NCBI RefSeq assembly: GCF_026652115.1
Contig: NZ_JAPPSQ010000023.1
Location: forward strand, 1-55,057
Origin: Algoriphagus sp. PAP.12
GTDB lineage: Bacteria > Bacteroidota > Bacteroidia > Cytophagales > Cyclobacteriaceae
Direction: 5' to 3'
DNA length: 55,057 bases
The notes under the pieces are model-generated. The model did not search any database. It was not told where the DNA came from and saw only the letters and a list, made by a program, of their open reading frames with translations. Position 1 is the first letter of the stretch. Each line of letters begins with the position of its first letter. Position numbers and translations under genes: made by a program. Positions 43,055-50,992 of the stretch are shown in pieces.

Positions 43055-44842
43055 ATGAAAAACATTAGAAATTTCTGTATCATCGCCCATATCGATCATG
43101 GGAAAAGTACATTGGCGGATAGATTACTGCAGGAAACTCAGACGGTCGCTGACCGAGATATGCAGGATCAGTTGTTGGATAATATGGATCTGGAGCGTGA
43201 GAGAGGGATCACCATCAAGTCTCATGCGATTCAGATGAAATATGCCCATGAGGGTGAGGAATATACCTTAAACTTGATCGATACTCCCGGACACGTGGAC
43301 TTTTCTTATGAAGTTTCCAGATCGATTGCTGCCTGTGAAGGTGCTCTTTTGATTGTGGATGCTTCTCAAGGTATCGAAGCTCAGACTATTTCCAATTTGT
43401 ATTTGGCTTTGGGACATGATCTTGAAATCATTCCGGTATTGAATAAAATTGACTTGCCTGGAGCAGATCCTGAATCTGTAGCAGATGAGGTGATTGATTT
43501 GATCGGTTGTGATCGTGAGGAGATTATTTTGGCCTCCGGCAAAACAGGGATAGGAATCGATGACATCTTGAAAGCTGTCGTGACCAGAATCCCAGCACCA
43601 ACCGGTGATCCAGAAGCACCGCTTCAGGCGATGATTTTTGACTCGGTTTACAATCCTTTTAGAGGTGTTGAGGTGATTTTCCGAATTTTTAACGGAACCT
43701 TCAGCAAAGGTGATAAAATCAAATTTGTCAACACTGGTAGAGAATACGAAGCAGATGAAATCGGGATTTTGGGCTTGAATCAGATTCCTCAACAAACCAT
43801 GTCTGCGGGTAATGTAGGCTATTTGATTTCAGGTGTGAAAGTAGCTAAAGAAATCAAAGTAGGAGATACCATCACCCACATCAAAAGACCATGTGAAAAA
43901 GCAATCCAAGGCTTTGAGAACGTAAAACCGATGGTTTTTGCCGGAATTTATCCAGTAGATACGACGGATTACGAAGAGCTAAGGGCTTCCATGGAAAAGC
44001 TTCAGCTGAATGATGCTTCCTTGGTTTGGGAGCCAGAGACTTCAGCGGCTTTGGGCTTTGGTTTCCGATGCGGATTCTTAGGAATGCTGCATATGGAGAT
44101 CATCCAAGAGCGTTTGGAGCGGGAGTTTGATATGACAGTGATCACTACTGTACCTTCGGTTCAGTTTAAGGCCCTGATGACCAATGATACTTATCAGGTC
44201 ATCAACGCTCCTTCGGATATGCCGGATCCTACCAAAATGAAGCATATCGAGGAACCCTATGTTAAAGCGTCCATCATTACGGCAGCAGAGTATGTGGGTT
44301 CTGTGATTACACTTTGTATGGATAAGCGTGGTCAGATAAAAAATCAGGTTTACCTGACTGCTGAACGAGTGGAATTGACATTCGATATGCCTTTGGCTGA
44401 GATTGTATTTGATTTCTTCGATAAACTGAAAACAATATCCAGAGGATATGCCTCATTGGATTATGAGCTGATTGGATACCAGGTTTCTCACATGGTGAGA
44501 TTGGATGTGATGTTGAATGGGGAGCCTGTGGATGCACTTTCGGCAGTAGTACATAGAGATAAAGCTTACGAATGGGGCAAGAGACTTTGTGAGAAACTGA
44601 AAGAATTGGTGCCTCGCCAAATGTTCGAGATTGCGATTCAGGCTGCTATTGGACAGAAAATCATTGCCAGAGAAACTGTGAAAGCCTTGCGCAAAAACGT
44701 TTTGGCGAAGTGTTATGGTGGTGATATTTCCAGAAAGAGAAAATTGCTTGAAAAGCAGAAGAAAGGTAAAAAACGTATGAGACAAGTCGGAAACGTCGAG
44801 GTGCCTCAAGAAGCGTTTATGGCAGTTCTCAAACTAGACTAA
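43055..44842 (+). CDS. lepA: Elongation factor 4 (LepA)
   Basis: 595 residues from the ATG at 43055 (a longer form from 43049 is possible). GTPase motifs AHIDHGKST, DTPGHVDF and NKIDLPGA; LepA-specific C-terminal domain with GYASLDYEL and the basic end AKCYGGDISRKRKLLEKQK. A ribosome-associated GTPase that acts on stalled or aberrant elongation complexes. Single gene. Confidence 0.97.
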   Translation: MKNIRNFCIIAHIDHGKSTLADRLLQETQTVADRDMQDQLLDNMDLERERGITIKSHAIQMKYAHEGEEYTLNLIDTPGHVDFSYEVSRSIAACEGALLIVDASQGIEAQTISNLYLALGHDLEIIPVLNKIDLPGADPESVADEVIDLIGCDREEIILASGKTGIGIDDILKAVVTRIPAPTGDPEAPLQAMIFDSVYNPFRGVEVIFRIFNGTFSKGDKIKFVNTGREYEADEIGILGLNQIPQQTMSAGNVGYLISGVKVAKEIKVGDTITHIKRPCEKAIQGFENVKPMVFAGIYPVDTTDYEELRASMEKLQLNDASLVWEPETSAALGFGFRCGFLGMLHMEIIQERLEREFDMTVITTVPSVQFKALMTNDTYQVINAPSDMPDPTKMKHIEEPYVKASIITAAEYVGSVITLCMDKRGQIKNQVYLTAERVELTFDMPLAEIVFDFFDKLKTISRGYASLDYELIGYQVSHMVRLDVMLNGEPVDALSAVVHRDKAYEWGKRLCEKLKELVPRQMFEIAIQAAIGQKIIARETVKALRKNVLAKCYGGDISRKRKLLEKQKKGKKRMRQVGNVEVPQEAFMAVLKLD

Positions 44843-44932
44843 TTGAATTAAGATTTCCGATTTACCATGTACGAGGGGAATTTGAACCTCCTTTATTAAT
44901 TCTAATTTGATGTTTGGTATCTGTGCTCATAA

Positions 44933-45244
44933 CTTCCTCATACTAGGGAGTATATTGGGTATATAAATCAACTATTTCGATGTTCTAGTTGTTCTGTTGC
45001 GGCAAATTATAGGGCTGTTAGTAGGGCGTAATCAAGGGCTGATTTTATTAACAAATTAAAGATTGTAGAGGAAGAGGGAGATGAAAGTCAGTTTTTTCTA
45101 GAGTTATTAGAAGAAATAAATTCTGATTCTACCATTTCCTTTGAAATAAAAAGGCTGATCGGGGAAGCTGATCAAATCTTAGCCATTGTTGTGGCAAGTA
45201 TAAAAACTGCAAGGAATTTAAATCAACGAATGAAGTTCGCTTAG
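44933..45244 (+). pseudogene. Remnant of a four-helix-bundle protein (23S rRNA IVS family)
   Basis: In one frame the bases encode LPHTREYIGYINQLFRCS, then SVAANYRAVSRA, a TAA stop at 45029-45031, then SRADFINKLKIVEEEGDES and a tail ending ADQILAIVVASIKTARN, stop at 45242-45244. This matches in order the four-helix-bundle family (TIGR02436) with its NYRAxxRARSxADFIxKxxIVEEExDE core. The in-frame stop falls exactly at the R between RA and S, and the first 30 or so residues are missing, so the gene is decayed. The family is found in 23S rRNA intervening sequences and scattered alone in Bacteroidota genomes; its role is unknown. Confidence 0.82.
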
Positions 45245-45248
45245 GCTT

Positions 45249-45277
45249 CGTAAATCGTAAATCAAAACTCGTAAATC
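45249..45277 (+). repeat. Heptamer tandem repeat before folD
   Basis: Four 7-base units CGTAAAT, CGTAAAT, CAAAACT (degenerate), CGTAAAT plus C run from just after the pseudogene stop to 3 bases before the folD ATG. They occupy the folD ribosome-binding region. Confidence 0.7.
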
Positions 45278-45279
45278 TT

Positions 45280-46161
45280 ATGATTCTTATTGACGGTAAA
45301 AAAACCTCTGCTGAAATCAAATCTGAAATTGCTGCGAGAGTAGCGGAAATAAAGCAGGAGGGAGGGAAAGTTCCTCATTTGGCTGCTGTGTTGGTAGGAA
45401 ATGATGGGGCGAGCCAAACCTATGTGGGAGCAAAAGTAAAAGCTTGTCATGAGATCGGCTTCGAATCTACTTTGGTAAGATTGGAAGAAACGGTTTCTGA
45501 AGAGGAATTGCTAAAAGTGGTGGAGGATATCAATGAAAACCCGGATATCGATGGGTTGATCGTTCAACTTCCTTTACCTAAGCATATTTCTGTAGAGAAA
45601 GTAACCGATAAGATCAAGCCTGAGAAAGACGTGGATGGATTTACTCCCGCCAATGTCGGTAGAATGGCTTTGAACTGGCCGGCTTATGTAGCCGCAACTC
45701 CTTACGGTATAGTGGAATTGCTGAAGAGATATAATATCGAAACTTCCGGAAAGCATTGTGTGGTCATCGGAAGAAGCCATATCGTAGGTAGCCCAATGAG
45801 TATTCTAATGGCAAGAAACGGATACCCTGGAAATGCTACTGTGACTTTGACTCATAGCCGTACCCAGAACTTGAAAGAGATTGCTCAGACTGCGGATATA
45901 TTGATCGTAGCATTGGGTAAGCCTCATTTTGTGACTGCTGATATGGTGAAAGAAGGAGCAGTGGTGATTGATGTGGGAATTCACAGAATCGAAGATGCAA
46001 GCAAGAAATCTGGATTCAGATTGGTTGGAGATGTGCAGTTTGAAGAGGTATCTGCCAAAGCTTCAGCGATTACTCCTGTTCCGGGTGGTGTTGGACCTAT
46101 GACTATTGCTTCATTGCTATATAATACCTTGTTGGCCGCTGAGAAAAAAGTTTATAATTAA
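45280..46161 (+). CDS. folD: Methylenetetrahydrofolate dehydrogenase / cyclohydrolase
   Basis: 293 residues. SQTYVGAKVKACHEIGF (catalytic Lys region), DGLIVQLPLPKH, DVDGFTPANVG and GRSHIVGSPMSILM plus the closing TPVPGGVGPMTIASL are FolD signatures. It interconverts 5,10-methylene- and 10-formyl-tetrahydrofolate for purine and formyl-Met supply. Length normal. No Shine-Dalgarno; a heptamer repeat fills the leader. Confidence 0.97.
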   Translation: MILIDGKKTSAEIKSEIAARVAEIKQEGGKVPHLAAVLVGNDGASQTYVGAKVKACHEIGFESTLVRLEETVSEEELLKVVEDINENPDIDGLIVQLPLPKHISVEKVTDKIKPEKDVDGFTPANVGRMALNWPAYVAATPYGIVELLKRYNIETSGKHCVVIGRSHIVGSPMSILMARNGYPGNATVTLTHSRTQNLKEIAQTADILIVALGKPHFVTADMVKEGAVVIDVGIHRIEDASKKSGFRLVGDVQFEEVSAKASAITPVPGGVGPMTIASLLYNTLLAAEKKVYN

Positions 46162-46183
46162 GGCCAAAAAGCCTAAAAAAGGG

Positions 46184-46215
46184 TTTGCGTAGAAAGGATT
46201 CGCTTTCTACTTTTG
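46184..46215 (+). promoter_or_regulatory. Promoter of tRNA-Leu
   Basis: TTTG (46184-46187), a 20-base spacer and TACTTTTG (46208-46215), both perfect to the Bacteroidota consensus, 13 bases before the tRNA. A GTAGAAAG/CTTTCTAC inverted repeat (46189-46196, 46203-46210) lies in the spacer and may end folD transcripts. Confidence 0.7.
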
Positions 46216-46228
46216 CTGACCCTATGTC

Positions 46229-46312
46229 GCGCACGTGGTGAAACTGGTAGACACGCCATCTTGAGGGGGTGGTGCATTAAGTTGTGTGGAAGTTCGAATC
46301 TTCTCGTGCGCA
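46229..46312 (+). tRNA. tRNA-Leu (anticodon GAG)
   Basis: 84 bases. Acceptor GCGCACG pairs with CGTGCGC. The anticodon stem CCATC/GGTGG holds the loop TTGAGGG, so the anticodon is GAG (reads CUC and CUU). The long variable arm (GTTGTGTGGAAG region) is that of a class II tRNA and TTCGAAT gives the T loop. The terminal CCA is not encoded. Confidence 0.92.
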
Positions 46313-46316
46313 CGGA

Positions 46317-46345
46317 AAGCTCTGAAGTAATTCAGGGCTTTTTTT
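46317..46345 (+). terminator. Terminator of tRNA-Leu
   Basis: AAGCTCTGAA (46317-46326), loop GTAA, TTCAGGGCTT (46331-46340; one G-T pair), then seven or more Ts. Confidence 0.9.
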
Positions 46346-46435
46346 GTATCAGCTTTTTTTACTGTTCAATTTTTCCCAGTTTAAAGTGTTAAGTCTTAGA
46401 ACGTGATCTTTAAGGCGTTTCAATTGGTTTTTTAA

Positions 46436-46452
46436 CTCAAATTTAAATTGAG
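46436..46452 (+). promoter_or_regulatory. Palindrome over the translation start region
   Basis: CTCAA at 46436-46440 and TTGAG at 46448-46452 flank an ATTTAAA centre, 6 bases before the ATG of the beta-propeller lipoprotein. A weak hairpin could cover the ribosome-binding site, or a regulator may bind here. Confidence 0.3.
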
Positions 46453-46457
46453 CATTT

Positions 46458-47624
46458 ATGAAGTTTTTTAAATGGGTGGTATTCCTTTTTTTGATTTCGT
46501 GTACAGCAGGAAAGAAAGAAGTTAAAATTGAAATAACAGGGCCCCAGCCTCTTCTTATTTATGATGATTTGCCGAATCCTATCAATCAAATTGATGGTTT
46601 ATTTGAATTTGAAGACCTGATTCCGTTAGCTGTTCCTGATTCAATTTTTTTATCCACGATTTCAAAAGTCAAGTTGGTCGGGGATGATTATTTGGTATTT
46701 GACAAAAAACAGTCTATTGTTTTCCTTTTTGACAAATTGGGAAAGTTTGTAAGAAAATATGGTTCGAAAGGTGAAGGTCCAGGAGAATTCATGGATGTTT
46801 CTGACATAGAATTTTATGATGGTAAAGTGTACTTGATGTCAAGAGGAAGTCGGGCGGTATTCGTATATGATGTCGAGTCGGGTAATTTTGTGGAAAAAAT
46901 TAATACCGGTTTGTTTGGGGACAAATTAGTCTCTGCCGGGAATGGGGAGCTTTTGATTTATGTGAATCATAATTCTGCAAAGGGTTCATTCAATGTCCAT
47001 CTAATTGGGAGTGATGGTGCAATATTGGATTCTTATTTTATCTATGATCCTAAAAAAGAAAAAAGTATTATAACTATTTCTGGATTTTTAGATAGGACAG
47101 GCCAAAATGTGAGTTTTTCAAAACCTTTTCATGATACTGTTTATACTTACGATCCATTAGGAAAAGATTTTAAAGCCAGGTATTATACTGATTTGTTAAG
47201 TCCTTTTATGAAAGAAAATCAAAGGGATTTTAAGGCTTTAGCATCTCCAGAAACTTTGGTTAAATCTGTACGAGGAGGGGAATCGATGAACGGGAACTTT
47301 TATTTGGAAAATGATGGATTTGTTGTCTTTAATTTTCTGGATTATTCTACCTTCAAATCTGGGATTCTGGATAAGCAGGATTCTGAGTTTAAAGTGTTTG
47401 CCTACAGTTCTGAAAATCCGATTTTCAGGCTTTTTGATAGTCCTCAGGTTCTAACAGAGGATAATAAACTTTATTTCCCTATCTATGGTGAAAAATTGGG
47501 GTCAGATGACTTTTTCGACTCTAATTTTAATTCTGAATTTCAGGCTAAACTTCAAGACCAGTTGGTTCAGAAGGGTTCAGCCTTCCCTTATTTTATTTGC
47601 ATAAGCAGAATAAAGAAGGATTAA
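46458..47624 (+). CDS. 6-bladed beta-propeller lipoprotein
   Basis: 388 residues. Lipoprotein signal ending FLFLISC (Cys15). ISKVKLVGDDYLVFDKK, LGKFVRKYGSKGEGPGEFMDVSDIEF and similar beta repeats are typical of the Bacteroidota '6-bladed beta-propeller' (NHL-like) family, of unknown ligand, facing periplasm or surface. Single gene; the terminator of tRNA-Leu precedes it. Another ORF track reading across its end is not supported. Confidence 0.85.
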   Translation: MKFFKWVVFLFLISCTAGKKEVKIEITGPQPLLIYDDLPNPINQIDGLFEFEDLIPLAVPDSIFLSTISKVKLVGDDYLVFDKKQSIVFLFDKLGKFVRKYGSKGEGPGEFMDVSDIEFYDGKVYLMSRGSRAVFVYDVESGNFVEKINTGLFGDKLVSAGNGELLIYVNHNSAKGSFNVHLIGSDGAILDSYFIYDPKKEKSIITISGFLDRTGQNVSFSKPFHDTVYTYDPLGKDFKARYYTDLLSPFMKENQRDFKALASPETLVKSVRGGESMNGNFYLENDGFVVFNFLDYSTFKSGILDKQDSEFKVFAYSSENPIFRLFDSPQVLTEDNKLYFPIYGEKLGSDDFFDSNFNSEFQAKLQDQLVQKGSAFPYFICISRIKKD

Positions 47625-47806
47625 TCTCCATCTGCATTTTCAGAAACGTGCATTAGTAAAGTCACAAATGACGGAGGAAGCCTTTTTATCCTTGAATTTG
47701 AAAATTGACCATTGCCAATTCTCCCTTGATCTTTCATGTTTTTTCCATCAACGGACTCCCATTCGCAGATTATTTCCTTACTTTTCAAGCTTAATAATAT
47801 TTCAAT

Positions 47807-48349
47807 ATGAGAAAAAATCTGCTTTCGCTTCTAGTTCTGTTTTTCCTAGGTACTACCGCTTTATTTGCCCAAAACCAACCTCATTTTCCTATCATCAAAA
47901 AGTATGGGGGGATCTATGAAATCCCTGAAGCAACAGAGCGACCGGATCCTACTAAAGAATATAAGATCATTGTTGATATGACTTCCGGGCCAGATGATCC
48001 TGCTCAGATCAGCAGATGGGTGGATAATATAGCCAGAATGGTGAATTTGCATGCTTTGGCAGGGGTGCCTCAAGAAAACATTCATGTGAAAGTAGTCGTT
48101 CATGGAGGAGCAATCTTCACGGTTCTGAATGATGCGAAGTATAGTGAAAGACATCAAGTGGAAAACCCGAATATTCCGGTTTACGATGCATTGAAGGACG
48201 CAGGCGTGGAATTTTACGTTTGTGGGCAATCCATGAGAGCCAGAAATTTGAATAAAGAGGATCTGTGGACAGGGGTTCAGATTGCGCATTCTGCCTTGAC
48301 TACACTTACTACCTACGTTCCCCAAGGATACGTTTTACTCAAGTTCTAA
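47807..48349 (+). CDS. Exported DsrE-family protein
   Basis: 180 residues. Signal peptide ending ALFAQ near 21. The mature part has the DsrE/F-like order: KEYKIIVDMTSGPDDPAQISRW with strand-helix, KVVVHGGAIFTVLND, and FYVCGQSMRARN with the cysteine of the family in the expected loop. DsrE proteins carry persulfide sulfur in the cytoplasm; this exported form, of about the usual domain size, has an unknown role in the periplasm. 39 bases before the hybrid kinase. Confidence 0.85.
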   Translation: MRKNLLSLLVLFFLGTTALFAQNQPHFPIIKKYGGIYEIPEATERPDPTKEYKIIVDMTSGPDDPAQISRWVDNIARMVNLHALAGVPQENIHVKVVVHGGAIFTVLNDAKYSERHQVENPNIPVYDALKDAGVEFYVCGQSMRARNLNKEDLWTGVQIAHSALTTLTTYVPQGYVLLKF

Positions 48350-48388
48350 GGACTTGGAATAATTATTGGGGATTTTGGGGGCATCTCT

Positions 48389-50992
48389 ATGAAAAAAAAC
48401 ACTCCCAATACCACCGCCGCGATCAAAGTCGTTTTAGGCTTTTTTCTGGCAGCTATATTCCTCGTCGGGGTAGCTGGGTTGACGTACTATACACTCAATC
48501 GGCTCCTCGACACGATGGGGCAGCTGTCTGCGCCTAATCAAAAGCTGGATGCTCTCAATGATTTGCAGGCTGAAATCATCCAAATCACTCAAATTGACAG
48601 ATTGGGTCCTGAGGGAGATTTTAGGGTTACGGATTCTACCCGGAATTATCTTGAGGAAAAATTGGATGAGTTGGAATCTCTTGCTGCAGATGATGAGGAG
48701 CAGGATGATATTGAATTGATCCGTACCAATTTAGATTCTTTAATTGCTGGATATGAAAATCTCTACGAGGTAAAAACCAATCTAGCCAATCGGAATTTTA
48801 CCAGGGAAGCACTTCGAAATGTAGAGATCGGAATCAGAAGAAGAGCTGAGATTTTAGAAAATCAACCGCTTCATGAACTGAATCCAAGAGATAATATCAT
48901 CAATGATATCAAGAAACAAACAACTGTTAAGTCTGTTACAACCACGCTTCCTACACCCGAAGTAGAAGCGGGTAAATCCAATTCAAGAAAAAGAGATAAG
49001 GCAGTTCCAGTCACTCCGGCACCCGTAGAAGAACCAACGCCAAGTCTTCCGATTTCCCAAACTCCCGAATTGGATAAATTGATCAGTTCTCTTCAACAAG
49101 GAACAAGTATAAGCTCCAATTCTGGTTCAGGAACCTTAGACAGTATTCTGTTCAATATCCGTGGAGTGATCAATCGAATCTATAGAGAAGAAAGGAGGCA
49201 GAGGGAGAATCTGGCTCAGATAGAAACGGACCTTTCCATTAAGCAGAGTGAAGTAATTGCAACGATTCAGGATCTGTTGACCTTGTTGCAGAGGAGGATT
49301 TTGGAAGAATCTTCCCAGCAAAATCGTGAGGCCTATGGTCTAGCATATGATGTAACCTTCTTCCTGGTGATTATCGTTGCTTTAGCGATTTTGGGGAGCG
49401 GATTTATGGTTTATTCCATTCTAAAAGAGATTAAGCGAAACCGTCAATATCAGGAAAATCTGGAAGCTTCTCGATTAAAGTCAGAGCAATTGGCTAGGTC
49501 AAAGCAGGAGTTTTTGGCCAATATGAGTCATGAGATCCGAAATCCTCTGCATGTCATTCAGGGCTATCGATCCGTGATGGAAAAGACTCAATTGGATGAT
49601 CGACAAAAGTCTCAACTGAAAATGATTGGATTTGCTTCGGAAACATTGATGGAGATTGTTGACGAGGTATTGGACTTTTCTAAACTCGAAGCAGGGAAAT
49701 TGAAGTTGGAAACTGAGCCATTTGATCCTGAGCAATTATTCAGTGCTCTTCAAGACTTTTTTGATCTGAAAGCTCAGGAAAAGGATTTGGATTTCAAATG
49801 GAAACTCAATCTCCCTGAAGGAAAGTGGTTGGTAGGAGATCAATTGAGAATAAAGCAAATCGTCAATAATTTATTGAGCAATGCTTTCAAATTTACTTCT
49901 CATGGCTGGATTCAGGTGAGAGTGGATTGGGTAGAAAATACACTATCTGTGGAAGTAGAGGACAGTGGGATCGGTATGAGTGAGGAAGTTTTGTCCAAAG
50001 TGTTCAGGGAGTTTGATCAGGCAGATACCTCTATTTCTAGAAAATTTGGAGGTACAGGGCTGGGTTTGGCGATCGTTCACAGGCTTGCACAGTTGATGGG
50101 TGGTACCATCGAAGCGAAAAGCGAAGAGGGGAAAGGGACTTCCATGAAGATTGTTCTTCCAATGGAAAGTGTGGAGGCTTTGTCTACGAAACCGCTTTAT
50201 AATCAACAGTTTGTGTTGAATCTTTCTGGGAAGAAGATTTTGTTGGTGGATGATGATCCTGTTGGGATTCAATACCTGTCTCAAATTTTGACCTATTTCG
50301 GGGCAGAAACTTCCTTATATGATGGTGGTGCAGCTTTTAGGGATAGGTTTGATAGTGAGGACTTTGACTTAGCAATATTGGATATTCAGATGCCTGAGTT
50401 CTCTGGTTTTGATGTAATAGAGATGCTTAAAAATCATCCTAGCTATCAAGGCCAGCCTATTTTGGCTATGACAGCAAATGTTTTTGTCGAGGAAAAGGAG
50501 AAGATGAAGCAGATTGGATTTAGTGATATTTTGTTCAAACCATTCCAGGAAGTGTCCCTTGTGGGCGTTTTGGGCCGTTTTTTCCCTGAGTGTGTTACAG
50601 AAATTCAATCCGATGAAACCGAAGAGGAAGTGGTCAATACAGAGCTTTTTGACCTAAGGGATTTGAATCGATTCTGTATGGGGGATGAGTCCTTGTTGAA
50701 GGATATTTTGAAGGACCTGATTCAGGAAACAAAAAAGAATGTGGAGCAGCTACAAAAGGCTCGCTTGAATGAGAGGTATGATACAGTGTTGGAGATTTGC
50801 CATCAATTGGGAAGCCGTTTGGGACAAATTAAATCTGAGACAGGTGATATGGCCAGAAAAATTGAAAATAGTCTCAAGCTTGGGAATAAGCAAGGAGTTG
50901 GTTCTCAGTTGGTTGTTTTGGAAGAAAAAATAAAGGAGCTTTTGAACGAACTGGATAAGTTTATTTTGTCAAAAGCTCCAGCAAAAACCTAA
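48389..50992 (+). CDS. Hybrid sensor histidine kinase (HisKA-HATPase-REC-Hpt-like)
   Basis: 867 residues. Membrane helix near 12-35, a mostly helical periplasmic domain of about 270 residues with a proline-rich stretch near 190-225, a second helix near 315-338, a short coiled linker, HisKA LANMSHEIRNPLH (His near 380), HATPase (NNLLSNAFKFT, GTGLGLAIV), a receiver with LLVDDDPVG and ILDIQMPEFSG (Asp near 664), and a C-terminal helical domain whose ICHQLGSRLGQI (His near 805) looks like a Hpt phosphotransfer site. It can therefore pass phosphate out to a separate receiver. The sigma-54 regulator encoded tail-to-tail is the nearest candidate. Ligand unknown. Confidence 0.92.
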   Translation: MKKNTPNTTAAIKVVLGFFLAAIFLVGVAGLTYYTLNRLLDTMGQLSAPNQKLDALNDLQAEIIQITQIDRLGPEGDFRVTDSTRNYLEEKLDELESLAADDEEQDDIELIRTNLDSLIAGYENLYEVKTNLANRNFTREALRNVEIGIRRRAEILENQPLHELNPRDNIINDIKKQTTVKSVTTTLPTPEVEAGKSNSRKRDKAVPVTPAPVEEPTPSLPISQTPELDKLISSLQQGTSISSNSGSGTLDSILFNIRGVINRIYREERRQRENLAQIETDLSIKQSEVIATIQDLLTLLQRRILEESSQQNREAYGLAYDVTFFLVIIVALAILGSGFMVYSILKEIKRNRQYQENLEASRLKSEQLARSKQEFLANMSHEIRNPLHVIQGYRSVMEKTQLDDRQKSQLKMIGFASETLMEIVDEVLDFSKLEAGKLKLETEPFDPEQLFSALQDFFDLKAQEKDLDFKWKLNLPEGKWLVGDQLRIKQIVNNLLSNAFKFTSHGWIQVRVDWVENTLSVEVEDSGIGMSEEVLSKVFREFDQADTSISRKFGGTGLGLAIVHRLAQLMGGTIEAKSEEGKGTSMKIVLPMESVEALSTKPLYNQQFVLNLSGKKILLVDDDPVGIQYLSQILTYFGAETSLYDGGAAFRDRFDSEDFDLAILDIQMPEFSGFDVIEMLKNHPSYQGQPILAMTANVFVEEKEKMKQIGFSDILFKPFQEVSLVGVLGRFFPECVTEIQSDETEEEVVNTELFDLRDLNRFCMGDESLLKDILKDLIQETKKNVEQLQKARLNERYDTVLEICHQLGSRLGQIKSETGDMARKIENSLKLGNKQGVGSQLVVLEEKIKELLNELDKFILSKAPAKT

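Noticed and set aside
43268..43795. 175-codon open frame antisense to lepA
   Set aside because: Shadow of a strongly conserved GTPase gene; no domain and no promoter.
44843..44932. Possible 5' part of the four-helix-bundle gene
   Set aside because: I could not find the expected N-terminal helix in any frame; the match begins only at 44933.
47668..47919. 83-codon open frame before and into the DsrE gene
   Set aside because: It overlaps the signal peptide of the DsrE protein in another frame and has no family features. The region 47625-47806 otherwise holds no clear gene.
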